64,000 bases of DNA from Amycolatopsis camponoti. Its GTDB lineage: Bacteria > Actinomycetota > Actinomycetes > Mycobacteriales > Pseudonocardiaceae. The stretch lies in the NCBI RefSeq assembly GCF_902497555.1, contig NZ_CABVGP010000001.1, forward strand, positions 1 to 64,000, in the 5' to 3' direction. Each line of letters opens with the position of its first letter. The first letter of the stretch is position 1. The notes below the pieces were generated by a model that saw only the letters and a list, made by a program, of their open reading frames with translations, made no database searches and had not been told where the DNA came from. This document shows positions 43,513 through 52,184 of the stretch, in pieces. The position numbers and the translations under genes were made by a program.

Positions 43513-43905
43513 GTGCTCGTCCGCACACTCGACGAGGTCACCGACACCGACGCCGACATCAAGACCCCGAACTGGCGCAGCAAGCGGATCATCCTCGCCA
43601 AGGAGGGCGTCGGCTTCTCGGTGCACGAGACCACGCTGTACGCGGGAACGGTCAACGACTTCTGGTACGCCAACCACATCGAGGCGGTGTTCATCACCTC
43701 GGGCGAGGGCGAGATCGAGGACCTCGCCACCGGCAAGGTGTACGAGCTCAAGCCGGGGACGCTGTACCTGCTCAACGACCACGACAAGCACCAGGTCCGG
43801 CCGCGGACCGAGATCAAGTGCGTGTGCGTGTTCAACCCGCCGGTGACCGGCCGCGAGGTCCACGACGAGAACGGTGTGTACCCGCTGATCACCGAGGACT
43901 CGTAA
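43513..43905 (+). CDS. ectC: Ectoine synthase
   Basis: 130-residue cupin-type EctC: MLVRTLDEVTDTDADI start, HETTLYAGTVNDFWYANHIE with metal-site residues and LYLLNDHDKHQVRPRTEIKC near the end. Cyclises N-acetyl-diaminobutyrate to ectoine. GTG start, preceded by AGGAG. Its end is 30 bases before ectD. Confidence 0.96.
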   Translation: MLVRTLDEVTDTDADIKTPNWRSKRIILAKEGVGFSVHETTLYAGTVNDFWYANHIEAVFITSGEGEIEDLATGKVYELKPGTLYLLNDHDKHQVRPRTEIKCVCVFNPPVTGREVHDENGVYPLITEDS

Positions 43906-43935
43906 ACACCGGAGAGGAAACAGGAGGCGAAGCCC

Positions 43936-44838
43936 GTGACGCTGACGGACACCCGGGTCGACGACACCTACCCGACCCGGATCACCGGTACGCCGGAGCA
44001 CCTGCCGCGCGTGCACCCCACGGTGTGGGGCACCGAAGCCGACGGCCCGATCGACGCCGCGACGCTGGCGAACCACGAGACCAAGGGCTACACCGTGGTC
44101 GACGACATGCTCTCCGTCGGGGAGGTGCAGACGTACTGGCAGGAGCTGGTGCGGCTGTCCTCCGACCGGGAGCCGGCCGGGGACGAGCGCGTGATCGCCG
44201 AGGCGAAGACCGGTGAGGTCCGGTCGATCTTCGACGTCCACGAGATCTCGGACCTGATCGCCGAGCTGGTGCGCGACCCGCGCGTGCTGGACCGGGCCCG
44301 GCAACTGCTCGGCTCGGACGTCTACGTGCACCAGAGCCGCGTCAACTACATGCCGGGGTTCAAGGGCACCGGGTTCTACTGGCACTCGGACTTCGAAACC
44401 TGGCACGCGGAGGACGGCATGCCGTCGCCGCGCGCGGTCAGCTGCTCCATCGCGCTGACGGACAACTACCCGTTCAACGGCGGCCTGATGATCATGCCGG
44501 GGTCGCAGCGGACGTTCGTCCAGTGCGCCGGCGAGACGCCGGACGACAACTACAAGGCGTCGCTCAAGGACCAGCGGGTCGGCGTGCCGAGCGAGGACGA
44601 CATCACGAAGATGGCGGCCGAGCACGGCATCGACCAGTTCACCGGCCAGTCCGGCTCGGCGCTGTGGTTCGACTCGAACATCATGCACGGCTCCGGCAAC
44701 AACATCACCCCGTACCCGCGCTCGAACATCTTCCTGGTGTTCAACAGCGTGGAGAACGCGTTGCAGGAGCCGTTCGCGGCGAGTGCCCCGCGGCCCGCGT
44801 TCATCGCCGGCCGCGACTCGACACCGATCTCGCGCTAG
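43936..44838 (+). CDS. ectD: Ectoine hydroxylase
   Basis: 300-residue Fe(II)/2-oxoglutarate dioxygenase. Fe ligands are visible in FYWHSDFETWHAEDGMPSPR (HxD) and the distal His in FDSNIMHGSGNN; TKGYTVVDDML starts the fold. Converts ectoine to 5-hydroxyectoine. GTG start. Last gene of the operon, followed by a strong hairpin terminator. Confidence 0.95.
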   Translation: MTLTDTRVDDTYPTRITGTPEHLPRVHPTVWGTEADGPIDAATLANHETKGYTVVDDMLSVGEVQTYWQELVRLSSDREPAGDERVIAEAKTGEVRSIFDVHEISDLIAELVRDPRVLDRARQLLGSDVYVHQSRVNYMPGFKGTGFYWHSDFETWHAEDGMPSPRAVSCSIALTDNYPFNGGLMIMPGSQRTFVQCAGETPDDNYKASLKDQRVGVPSEDDITKMAAEHGIDQFTGQSGSALWFDSNIMHGSGNNITPYPRSNIFLVFNSVENALQEPFAASAPRPAFIAGRDSTPISR

Positions 44839-44849
44839 CCACAGTGTCA

Positions 44850-44880
44850 TTCCGGGGCTCCCCCATCCGGAGCCCCGGAA
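44850..44880 (+). terminator. Terminator of the ectABCD operon
   Basis: TTCCGGGGCTCC (44850-44861) and GGAGCCCCGGAA (44869-44880) form a 12-bp perfect stem with a seven-base loop, 11 bases after the ectD stop. Confidence 0.85.
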
Positions 44881-45287
44881 CGCGGATGGCCCGGCGGTGA
44901 CCGACCCGGTGCGCTTTGTTACCGTGTCGCCACCGCGCGGGCGTGTGGCCCGCGCGACAGACGTCTTCGCGGACGATCGGCGGGTGCTTCGCTCGGGGTG
45001 AGCTCACCCGCCCGGTCGCCTGGGAAGACGACGGGTGGACCGCGCCCCCTGGCGGCCCAGCCGGGAGTTCCAGCACGACCCCGTACCAGCGGCTCGGGAC
45101 CGCCGGCACGGGGTCGTGTCACGTCCGGGGGTGACGCTCCGCCGGTGGATGTCGCACCCCGTCCCACTCGCCGCTGCGGAATCCGCAGGACGGCCAAAAC
45201 TCCTGGTACCGGCCCCCTTCGACAACCCGTGACCACGGTAGGTTGATTTTCGCGGCGAGGGAGACCCCCGGGGAGGTGGGCGCGAGC
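44881..45287. promoter_or_regulatory. Intergenic region upstream of the SARP gene
   Basis: About 400 bp without a convincing gene. It contains an 11-bp perfect inverted repeat, CACGACCCCGT (45074-45084) and ACGGGGTCGTG (45108-45118), with a 23-base loop, and a short dyad CCGTG-AC-CACGG at 45227-45238 close to the SARP start. Either could be a regulator site or RNA structure. Short open frames here lack ribosome-binding sites and codon bias. Confidence 0.4.
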
Positions 45288-48065
45288 ATGGCCGAATGCC
45301 GGTTCCAGCTGCTCGGGCCCGTCCAGCTCTTCGACGGCGACGTGGCTGTCCCGATCGGCGGCCCCGGCGTCCGCGGGCTGCTCGCCCTGCTCGCGCTCAA
45401 GCCCGGCAAGGTCGTCGGGCTCGACGAGATCATCGACGCTCTCTGGGGCCACGACCCGCCCGCCACGGCCCGGACCATCGTCCACGGCAACGTTTCCCAC
45501 CTGCGGCGGATCCTCCGCGACATCGACGGCCCCAGCATCGTGACCACGCCGCCGGGCTACCGCCTGGCGGTCGAGCCCGACCGGGTCGACGTCCACCGGG
45601 CGCGCGGCCTGCTCGACCGCGCGTCGGAGGCCACCCCGGAGGTCGCCGCCGCGCTGCTGGCCGAAGCGCTCGCGCTCTGGCAGGGCCCGGCGCTCGGCGG
45701 CGTGCCCGACTCGCTGCGGGCACCCGAACTCGAGGACCTCCGGCTCGCCGTGCACGGTGCTCGCGTCGACGCCGACCTCGACCTCGGCCGGCACGCCGAG
45801 CTGATCGTCGAGCTGAGCCCGATCGTCCGCGCCGACCCCCTCGCCGAGCGGACCGCCGGCCAGCTCATGCGGGCGCTGTACCACGCCGGGCGCCGCGGGG
45901 ACGCGCTCGAGCTGTACCGGACCGTCTCGCGCGCCACCCTCCGCACCCTGGGCGTCGAACCCGGCGCCGAGCTGCGCTGGCTGCACGAGCGCGTGCTCAA
46001 CGCCGACCTCCCGGAGCTCTCCCGTGAAAGCTCCCACCTGCGGGCCGAGCTTTCCCGGGAAAGCGCCGTCCTCGACGAGCGGGGGCAGCCGATCTCCCAG
46101 CTGCCCGCCGCGGTGCCGAGCCTGGCCGGGCGCGCCGACGAGCTGGCCTGGCTCGACGGCCTGGTCACCCGCGCCGAAGCCGGCGAAACGACCATCGCGA
46201 TCGTCACCGGGACCGCCGGGGTCGGCAAGAGCACCCTCGTGGTGTGGTGGGCGCACCGCGTCGCGGCGCGGTTCCCGGACGGCGTCCTGTTCGCGTCGCT
46301 GCGCGGCTTCGACCCGCACCACCCGCCGCTGGAGCCCGCCGAGCTGCTCACGCAGTTCCTGCTCGGCCTCGGCGTCGAGACCGCGAAGATCCCCGAGCTG
46401 CTGCACGAACGCGTCGCGCTCTACCGGTCGCTGATCGCCGGACGGCGGATGCTCGTGCTGCTCGACGACGCCCGCACGGCCGAGCAGGTGCGCCCGCTGC
46501 TGCCGCCGAGCGCGCGGACGATGACGGTGGTGACCAGCCGGTCGCGCCTCGACGGGCTCGCCGTGTCGAACGCGGCCAAGCAGCGCGTCCTCGGCACGCT
46601 CGCGCCCGAGGACGCCGTCCGGCTCATCGAGGAGCTCGCCGGCCCGGCCGGGCACAACCACACGCTCGCCCGGCTCTGCGGCTACCTCCCGCTCGCCCTG
46701 CGGATCGCCGGAGCGCGGCTCTCGGCGAGCCCGCAACGGACCGCCGAGGAGCTCGTCGACGAGCTGGGCAACGAGCGGACGCGGCTGGCCGGGCTGCAGG
46801 TCGACGGCGCCGACGACAGCGTGCGTGCCGCCTTCGACGTCTCCTTCCGCGGCCTGCCCGGCGAGATCGCCGAGACGTTCCTGCAGCTCGGCGCGGTGCC
46901 GGGGGTGATGGTCGGGCCGCACCTGATGGCCGCCGTGGCGCAGGTCCCGGTCGTCGAGGCCCGGCGGCGGCTGCGCGCGCTGGCCGCGCACAACCTGATC
47001 GCCGAGACGGCCCGGGACGTCTTCGCCCCGCACGACCTCGTCTGGCTCTACCTGCGCGAGCTCGCGGAACAGGAGCTCGGCGAGAAGGAGCGCGACGAGG
47101 CGATCGGCTGGGCGGTCCGCTACTACCAGGCGGCGGCCGACCGGGCGCGGCGCCGGCTGGGTCACGTCGCCGACCCGCTCGACTACACCGGCGTGCTCGC
47201 CGAGGAGGCGATGCCGTCGCTGACCGGCTTCGCCGAGGCGCAGGACTGGTTCGCGAGGGAGTGGCCGAACCTCCTCGCGGCGCTCGACGCCGCGTTCTCG
47301 GCCGGGCGCCACGACGACGTCTGGCGGCTGGCCCGGATCGGGCACAGCTACCGCGTCGCCTGCCCGCTGCTCGACGAGTGGTCGCGGATGGCCGACCTCG
47401 GCGTCGCCGCCGCCGAAGCCGCGGGCGACGTCGCCGGCCAGTGCTGGCTGCGGCTCGCGCGGTGCGAGATCGCGCTGACCTTCGAGCTGCCGGGTGCCGG
47501 CCTGGCCGACGCCCGGCGGGCGCTGGAGCTCTCCGCGGGCTCCTCGGACGCGCGGCTGGTCACGTCGGTCGACCTGCACCTGGGCCGCGCGCTGAGCCGG
47601 CGCGGCGAGCACCAGAAGGCCATCGACCGGCTGGCTCGCGCGATCGCGGAGGCGCCGGACGTCACCCTGCGCGGCCAGGCGCTCAGCAGCTGCGCGCAGG
47701 CGGAGAAGCGGGCGGGCCGGCTGCCGGACGCGATCGCCCACCAGCTCGCCGGGCTGGCCATCGACCGCTCGCTCGGCGACGACGACCGGGTGGTCGTCTC
47801 CCTGGACAAGCTGGCCGAGCTCAGCCTCCGGGCGGGTGACCTCGAGGCGGCGGAGCGCCACGTCTGGGAAGCGATCGACCTGGCGATCAGCCGCGAGTTC
47901 GCGGCCCGCGAAGGAGCGCTGCGGCTGACGCTGGGCCGGGTGCTGCGGGCGAAGGGCGATCTCGACGGCGCGCGGGAACAGCTGGCGTTGTCGGTGCGCA
48001 TTTACGAACGCGTGCACCCGAAGCTCGTCGGAGAGGTCCGGGCGGAACTCGCCGAACTGCAGTGA
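45288..48065 (+). CDS. AfsR/SARP-type transcriptional regulator with NB-ARC and TPRs
   Basis: 925 residues with the complete AfsR layout. Residues ~1-95 are an OmpR-like winged helix (LLALLALKPGKVVGLDEIID, then GYRLAVEPDRVDVHRAR), residues ~100-245 a BTAD domain, then an NB-ARC ATPase with P-loop TGTAGVGKSTLVVW and LVLLDDARTAEQVRPLLPPS, and finally a C-terminal TPR-like domain. Such proteins are ATP-dependent activators of secondary metabolism. No biosynthetic cluster is directly adjacent, so the target is unknown. Start ATG 45288. Confidence 0.9.
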   Translation: MAECRFQLLGPVQLFDGDVAVPIGGPGVRGLLALLALKPGKVVGLDEIIDALWGHDPPATARTIVHGNVSHLRRILRDIDGPSIVTTPPGYRLAVEPDRVDVHRARGLLDRASEATPEVAAALLAEALALWQGPALGGVPDSLRAPELEDLRLAVHGARVDADLDLGRHAELIVELSPIVRADPLAERTAGQLMRALYHAGRRGDALELYRTVSRATLRTLGVEPGAELRWLHERVLNADLPELSRESSHLRAELSRESAVLDERGQPISQLPAAVPSLAGRADELAWLDGLVTRAEAGETTIAIVTGTAGVGKSTLVVWWAHRVAARFPDGVLFASLRGFDPHHPPLEPAELLTQFLLGLGVETAKIPELLHERVALYRSLIAGRRMLVLLDDARTAEQVRPLLPPSARTMTVVTSRSRLDGLAVSNAAKQRVLGTLAPEDAVRLIEELAGPAGHNHTLARLCGYLPLALRIAGARLSASPQRTAEELVDELGNERTRLAGLQVDGADDSVRAAFDVSFRGLPGEIAETFLQLGAVPGVMVGPHLMAAVAQVPVVEARRRLRALAAHNLIAETARDVFAPHDLVWLYLRELAEQELGEKERDEAIGWAVRYYQAAADRARRRLGHVADPLDYTGVLAEEAMPSLTGFAEAQDWFAREWPNLLAALDAAFSAGRHDDVWRLARIGHSYRVACPLLDEWSRMADLGVAAAEAAGDVAGQCWLRLARCEIALTFELPGAGLADARRALELSAGSSDARLVTSVDLHLGRALSRRGEHQKAIDRLARAIAEAPDVTLRGQALSSCAQAEKRAGRLPDAIAHQLAGLAIDRSLGDDDRVVVSLDKLAELSLRAGDLEAAERHVWEAIDLAISREFAAREGALRLTLGRVLRAKGDLDGAREQLALSVRIYERVHPKLVGEVRAELAELQ

Positions 48066-48369
48066 CGATTTCGCGTGACAACTTTCCGGCGGTGATCCAC
48101 AGTCGTGGGGAGAATGCCGGTTGCGAATGGATCACGACCCGGCTCCGGCGGTCGATCCTTAGTGGATTCTTAGTGCCCCCGGCCGGCGTCCGCGTAGGTT
48201 CGGGAGTGCCGGCTGAGCCCTAGGGGAGGGGCAGGCTGAGACGCCGGCGCCGGGCCCCGTGCGGGAAAACCCCGCCGGGGCCGGGAGCCGCCAGGAGCGG
48301 CTCGTGGCGGCCCGGCCGGCCGACGTGGGGGTAGGCCGGCCGGTCGCCAGGCTCGGCGAAAACCGCAGC
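48066..48369. terminator. Triple-hairpin convergent terminator region
   Basis: The 304-bp gap between the convergent SARP and MmpS-like genes has no convincing gene. It holds three GC hairpins in a row: 48253-48282 (GGCCCCG-t-GCGGG against CCCGC-CGGGGCC, loop aaaac), 48285-48303 (GAGCCGC/GCGGCTC) and 48314-48341 (GGCCGGCC twice). They probably terminate both genes. Confidence 0.6.
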
Positions 48370-49038
48370 TCAGCTCACGTTCGCCGTGCAGAGCGCGATC
48401 GTCGTCCCGCTGTTTTCCGCGACCTTCTTGCCGTCGACCAGAATGGCGCAGGCGATTTCGTTGTTGAGCTGCGAATTGCGGGTGTCCGCGGTCAGCGTCA
48501 GCAGGTACGAACCATTGTTGTAGGAGGCCTGGCCTTCCCACGCGTCGGTGCTCGCGGGCGCGTTTTCCGTGCGCTGGTCCGAGAGGCTGCCGTACCGCAC
48601 GGTCGCGCCGCCGGCGGAGGTCACCTGGAACGTCACGGTGTGCTTGTCCCCGGCCACCGAAGGCAGGTGGAGCCCGGCGTCGCCGCCGCCCAGGAAGGTC
48701 GAGTACAGCAGCATCCCGCCCGTCGTGAGCAGCGCGGCGACCGAGACCACGGTGGCGGTGATCGCCAGCCCGCGATCGCCCGTCGTGCCCTTCTTGACCT
48801 GGACCAGCCCGACCACGGCCAGCACCAGCCCGATCCCGCCCAGCGGCCACGCGACGAACCCGATGTCCGGGACGAACGTGACGACCAGGGCGGCCACGCC
48901 GAGCACCAGGCCGGCGATCGCGAGGAGGTTCCGTCCGGGCTTCGCGTTGGCTTGACGACGCTCCGTGGCCGTCACCGGTGGCGCGGGCCGTCCATGGCGC
49001 GCGGCGGTCGGCGGCGGGTACTGCGGGTCGGTCATCAT
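48370..49038 (-). CDS. DUF4190/MmpS-like membrane protein
   Basis: 222 residues. A short polar start (MTDPQYPPPTAARHGRPAPP) leads to a DUF4190-type membrane region (LLAIAGLVLGVAALVVTFVP, GGIGLVLAVVGLVQVKKGTT, LAITATVVSVAALLTTGGML), and an extracytoplasmic C-terminus with MmpS-like beta strands (VTFQVTSAGGATVRYGS, ending ACAILVDGKKVAENSGTT). Two closely spaced ATGs at the start (49038 and 49035). MmpS proteins assist RND-type lipid or drug transport, but no MmpL gene is adjacent. Confidence 0.75.
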   Translation of the reverse strand: MMTDPQYPPPTAARHGRPAPPVTATERRQANAKPGRNLLAIAGLVLGVAALVVTFVPDIGFVAWPLGGIGLVLAVVGLVQVKKGTTGDRGLAITATVVSVAALLTTGGMLLYSTFLGGGDAGLHLPSVAGDKHTVTFQVTSAGGATVRYGSLSDQRTENAPASTDAWEGQASYNNGSYLLTLTADTRNSQLNNEIACAILVDGKKVAENSGTTIALCTANVS

Positions 49039-49288
49039 GCGAACCCCTTCGGGTGGGAGTGCGACGACGTTAACCCATAAGAGTGCCCACGAACGAAAAT
49101 GTTACATTCTGGAAAAAGTCATTGTCCCACCGTTTCGCGCCAGGTATCGGTATTTCCTGACAACGCGCGCAGGGTGTGGCCCGGTGATCAATGAGAAGAA
49201 TATCGGAGTTCCCACTGTTTCCGTGGCCGTGCGGCCTACGACGACGGTCGGTTCCGGTGTTCAAGACGAAAGTCGCGTACCGGACTTC

Positions 49289-50173
49289 TCAGTCGAAAAG
49301 GCTCACTTCGGGGGTGATTTCGAGGAGCTCGAAAACGGGACGGCCGCGGCGGCCGTCGATCGTCGTCGTCCGCACGACGCGCAGCCGGGCGGTCACCGGG
49401 CGGTCGAGGTTTTCCTTGATCTCGTCGAGCAGGTCCGGCGCCACCGCGCCCTGGATCGTGCCGCCCGACTCGCGGTCGAGGTAGAAGATGCGCCGCCGGG
49501 TGCGGACGCCGTCGAGCCGCCCGCGCACCGTCTCGTAGCCGACCTCCTCGCGGGACTCGCGGAGGCTGCCCTGCAGGATCCGCGCCTGCTCGGTGGTCAT
49601 ACTGCGGGTGACCTGCTCGCCGGCGGTCGGGGTCAGCGCCATCCCGATGCCGGCGTTCTTCGCGACGGCGTTGACGATGTCGCTCACCGCGTTGCGGACG
49701 GTGTCGCGCTGGAGCAGCACGGCGTCGAGCGCGCCGTCGTCCGAGCCGTTCGCCGGCAGGAAGTCGCACAGCTCCTTGACCGCGCGCTCGGACAGCGTCT
49801 CGATGCCGTCGACGATCAGCGCGTCGTCGGAGACGTCGAGCTCCGGGAAGCCGAAGAAGATCGCGTTGCCCGCCTGGCCGCGCTGGATCAGCGGCGCCTT
49901 GTCCCGGTCGGTCTGCTGGACCTGGGTGACCTCGCCGGACGGGTTCCGGATGATGTGCCCGATCTTCGCCGTCGCGTCCTGCAGGGCGCGGCTGATGTCG
50001 GAGAAGGTGTAGGCGTCGATGGTCTGCTCGCCGATCACCGACACGTGCAGCAGCGGTGAGCGGGACGTCCGCTCGAACTTGGCGTTGGCCGCCATCGCCG
50101 AGGCGCGGGCCAGGTCGTCGAGCCACGTGCCGCCGGGGATCTCGTCGGCGATGCGCCGGAACTCGTTCCTCAC
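49289..50173 (-). CDS. Unknown partner protein of the nucleotidyltransferase-like gene
   Basis: 294 residues; GTG start within the stop of the upstream gene (GTGA overlap). Secondary-structure alternation suggests an alpha/beta protein (LLHVSVIGEQTIDAYTFSDI, then GQAGNAIFFGFPELDVSDDA), with a C-terminal strand-rich part (ARLRVVRTTTIDGRRGRPVF). No motif recognised. The strict translational coupling to a nucleotidyltransferase-like gene suggests a functional pair, perhaps toxin-antitoxin-like, but that is speculation. Family not recognised. Confidence 0.68.
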   Translation of the reverse strand: MRNEFRRIADEIPGGTWLDDLARASAMAANAKFERTSRSPLLHVSVIGEQTIDAYTFSDISRALQDATAKIGHIIRNPSGEVTQVQQTDRDKAPLIQRGQAGNAIFFGFPELDVSDDALIVDGIETLSERAVKELCDFLPANGSDDGALDAVLLQRDTVRNAVSDIVNAVAKNAGIGMALTPTAGEQVTRSMTTEQARILQGSLRESREEVGYETVRGRLDGVRTRRRIFYLDRESGGTIQGAVAPDLLDEIKENLDRPVTARLRVVRTTTIDGRRGRPVFELLEITPEVSLFD

Positions 50174-50646
50174 CAGATCATCTCCGGGTAGCCCCTGCCG
50201 CCTCGGGCCCAGACCTCGGCCCACACGTCTTCGTCGCCGGGGCGGCACAGGAAGCCGTCCAGCATGCCGCCGACCGGCTGAACCTGATCGAGGTACATCG
50301 CGGGCTGCCCGACGATCACGCCGCGCAGCGTGAGCAGGCCGTACAGCGCCGACCGGCCGGCGTCGTCGAGCCGCTTGAGCGCGCCCCACTCGTCCGGGAT
50401 GAGGACGACGTCGAGGCTCTGCGGCGGGTGCGCGGTGCGCGTGACGAGCTCGCCGCCGATCCACGCGCGGCCGGACGGCATGATCCGGCGGGCCACGCCG
50501 AGGTAGCTGTTGAGCGCGCTGAAGAGGATCTCGCGCTCGTTCTGGTGCGGGGCGTCGAAGACCAGGCGTTCGTAGACGTCGGCGAGGTCGCAGGCGTGGC
50601 GGCCCGGCGGAAGGACCTGCTGGGGCGTCCAATGGGGGAGCGCCAC
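50170..50646 (-). CDS. Nucleotidyltransferase-like protein (DUF6932-like)
   Basis: 158 residues. WIGGELVTRTAHPPQSLDVV resembles the G-G/S ... D region of a small nucleotidyltransferase fold, but only one acidic residue of the usual DxD pair is evident (SLDVVLIPDEWG), so catalysis is doubtful. First of a two-gene unit with the following gene. It may bind nucleotides or RNA, or serve as an inactive partner; I do not claim activity. Confidence 0.65.
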   Translation of the reverse strand: MALPHWTPQQVLPPGRHACDLADVYERLVFDAPHQNEREILFSALNSYLGVARRIMPSGRAWIGGELVTRTAHPPQSLDVVLIPDEWGALKRLDDAGRSALYGLLTLRGVIVGQPAMYLDQVQPVGGMLDGFLCRPGDEDVWAEVWARGGRGYPEMIW

Positions 50647-50702
50647 GCCACCCCCTCCTCAGGCTCGCTCACAGTGCGTAGCCGAACTTACCAGGATGGG
50701 TG

Positions 50703-51119
50703 TCAGCCACCGCGCCCAGGCTGGTGCGGCCACTGCGGGGTGACCTCGTCGGCTTCCGGCCAGGCGGGTTCCTCTTCGGTCGGCCAGTCCTCGGCCTGTG
50801 CGCCGCGCTGCGGAGGCAGCGGCAGCCGGCCTTCGCGGTGGCCCGCGGGCTCCGGTTCTTCGTCGTCCTGGACGGGTTCGTGGCGGTCGCTCCCGGGCTG
50901 CATCCAGGCCGCGGGGATGAACTGCGTCTGCTCGGCGGCCGACGGCTCGGGCTCGTCGTAGACGTCCACGAACTCGGGCTCGGGCTCGGGCTCCGGTTCG
51001 GGCCGGGGCTTGGGGCGCTGGGTGCGCAGGACCAGCCACGAGGTGAGCGCGCCGAGGGCGAAGGCGATGATCAGCCACAGCCAGATCTGCCCGAACAGCC
51101 ACACCATCTGCTCACTCAC
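50703..51119 (-). CDS. Small membrane protein with long acidic tail, ArfC/LapA-like
   Basis: 138 residues. One N-terminal membrane helix (WLFGQIWLWLIIAFALGALT) is followed by an RTQRPKPRPEPEPEPEPEF stretch and a Pro/Glu-rich tail, a typical small membrane adapter look. GTG start with the Shine-Dalgarno GAGGGG lying in the stop region of the OmpA-like gene, three bases away. In mycobacteria arfA is followed by small membrane genes arfB/arfC; this gene occupies that position. Confidence 0.72.
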   Translation of the reverse strand: MSEQMVWLFGQIWLWLIIAFALGALTSWLVLRTQRPKPRPEPEPEPEPEFVDVYDEPEPSAAEQTQFIPAAWMQPGSDRHEPVQDDEEPEPAGHREGRLPLPPQRGAQAEDWPTEEEPAWPEADEVTPQWPHQPGRGG

Positions 51120-51122
51120 CCC

Positions 51123-51857
51123 TCAAACGACTGTGATCTCGACGCGCCGGTCCTCTTCGCCGCCGGTGGCGGGCCGGGTGTCGCCCAGCCCCCGGTAGGT
51201 CACGCGCTTGGCCGTCAGGCCGTTGGTGGTGAGGATCCGCGTGACGGCCCTGGCGCGGTCCCGGGAAAGCTTCAGCGCGCCGCCGGCGCTGCCGGACCCG
51301 CGGGCGGCGTGCCCGGTGACGCGGTACCGGAAGGTGGCCGGCGACTTGGCGAGGGCGATCGCGACGGTGCGGGCGGCCTGTTCGCCTTCGGGGGTGAGCC
51401 GGGCGGTGTCCGGCACGAAGGTGATCGGCGCCTCGGCGAGCATCCGGTCGATCTCGGCTTGCACACCGGCCTTGTCGGTGGGCGGCGGCGGAGCGGTGGC
51501 ACTGGTGGTCGGCGGCGGGCTGCTGGTGCTGGGCGGGGTGGTCGGGGGCGGCGGCGTGCTGGGGGCGATGGGGGTGACGTCGCCCTGCAGCTGGGCGGCC
51601 CGGACGCCATCGACGTTCTGGACGACTTCGAGGGCCCGCAGCGCCTGGTCGGGCGCGAAGCCGGTGAGGGTGGCGTCCCGGCCGTCGAAAGTGACGGTGC
51701 CGGGGGACAGCCCGGCCTGGGCCAGCGCGGCTTGGGCGTCGGCGGTGAGGTCACGCTGGATGTTCCCGCCCTGGGCCCAGGTGACGACCCCCGCCAGCAA
51801 CGCGGTGACCAGCACCGCGATCGGGACCACGAGGATCCAGCGACGACCACCGGACAT
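51123..51857 (-). CDS. OmpA-family protein, OmpATb/ArfA-like
   Basis: 244 residues. One N-terminal membrane helix (ILVVPIAVLVTALLAGVVTW), a BON-like domain (LAQAGLSPGTVTFDGRDATL, EVVQNVDGVRAAQLQGDV), a Pro/Thr linker and a C-terminal OmpA peptidoglycan-binding domain (ITFVPDTARLTPEGEQAART, TGHAARGSGSAGGALKLSRD with a variant RAxAV region, and YRGLGDTRPATGGEEDRRVE). This is the OmpATb/ArfA architecture. The upstream gap holds DnaA-box-like sites. Confidence 0.87.
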   Translation of the reverse strand: MSGGRRWILVVPIAVLVTALLAGVVTWAQGGNIQRDLTADAQAALAQAGLSPGTVTFDGRDATLTGFAPDQALRALEVVQNVDGVRAAQLQGDVTPIAPSTPPPPTTPPSTSSPPPTTSATAPPPPTDKAGVQAEIDRMLAEAPITFVPDTARLTPEGEQAARTVAIALAKSPATFRYRVTGHAARGSGSAGGALKLSRDRARAVTRILTTNGLTAKRVTYRGLGDTRPATGGEEDRRVEITVV

Positions 51858-52184
51858 AAGGGGACTGTAAGCCGGGTGGGGCGGGTTGGCGAGCGGGGGA
51901 AGAGTGGTCGTCCACAAGTTGTCCCCAGGCAAGTCGACATGTGGACAACTCGAGGGGGAGTGATCGGTTGAGCACTTTGCGTCGGAGGGGGGCGATATGC
52001 TGGAGCAGGGCACGCCCCCCTGGGAGTGGCGGGGGCTGGTCTGGGGGGCTGGGGGTCTTGGGCGGGAGCCGCAAAGGCGCCGCCGGGGGCTGGGTCTGGC
52101 CGCCGGATGGCAGAAACCCGTGACCGCCACCCTCAGGTCTCCCTCAAGGTGGCCGTCACGACCCTCGGCAGCTCCCGGCCGACC
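51858..52184. promoter_or_regulatory. Intergenic region with a cluster of DnaA-box-like sites
   Basis: The 327-bp gap upstream of the ArfA-like gene contains three close matches to the DnaA box TTGTCCACA: TCGTCCACA (51908-51916), TTGTCCCCA (51919-51927) and, on the minus strand, TTGTCCACA (51940-51948). The rest is G-rich and holds no convincing gene. It is the likely promoter region of the ArfA-like gene. Confidence 0.5.

Noticed and set aside
44998..45246. Short open frames in the SARP upstream gap
   Set aside because: No ribosome-binding sites, no motif, and composition of non-coding GC-rich DNA.
44919..48017. A ~1030-codon minus-strand frame antisense to the SARP gene
   Set aside because: Complement of a recognised AfsR-type gene; the translation is repetitive Arg/Gly/Ala with no domains.
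51908..51948. Possible origin of replication from DnaA-box cluster
   Set aside because: Three boxes without dnaA, dnaN, gyrase genes or an AT-rich unwinding region; an origin would have many more boxes.
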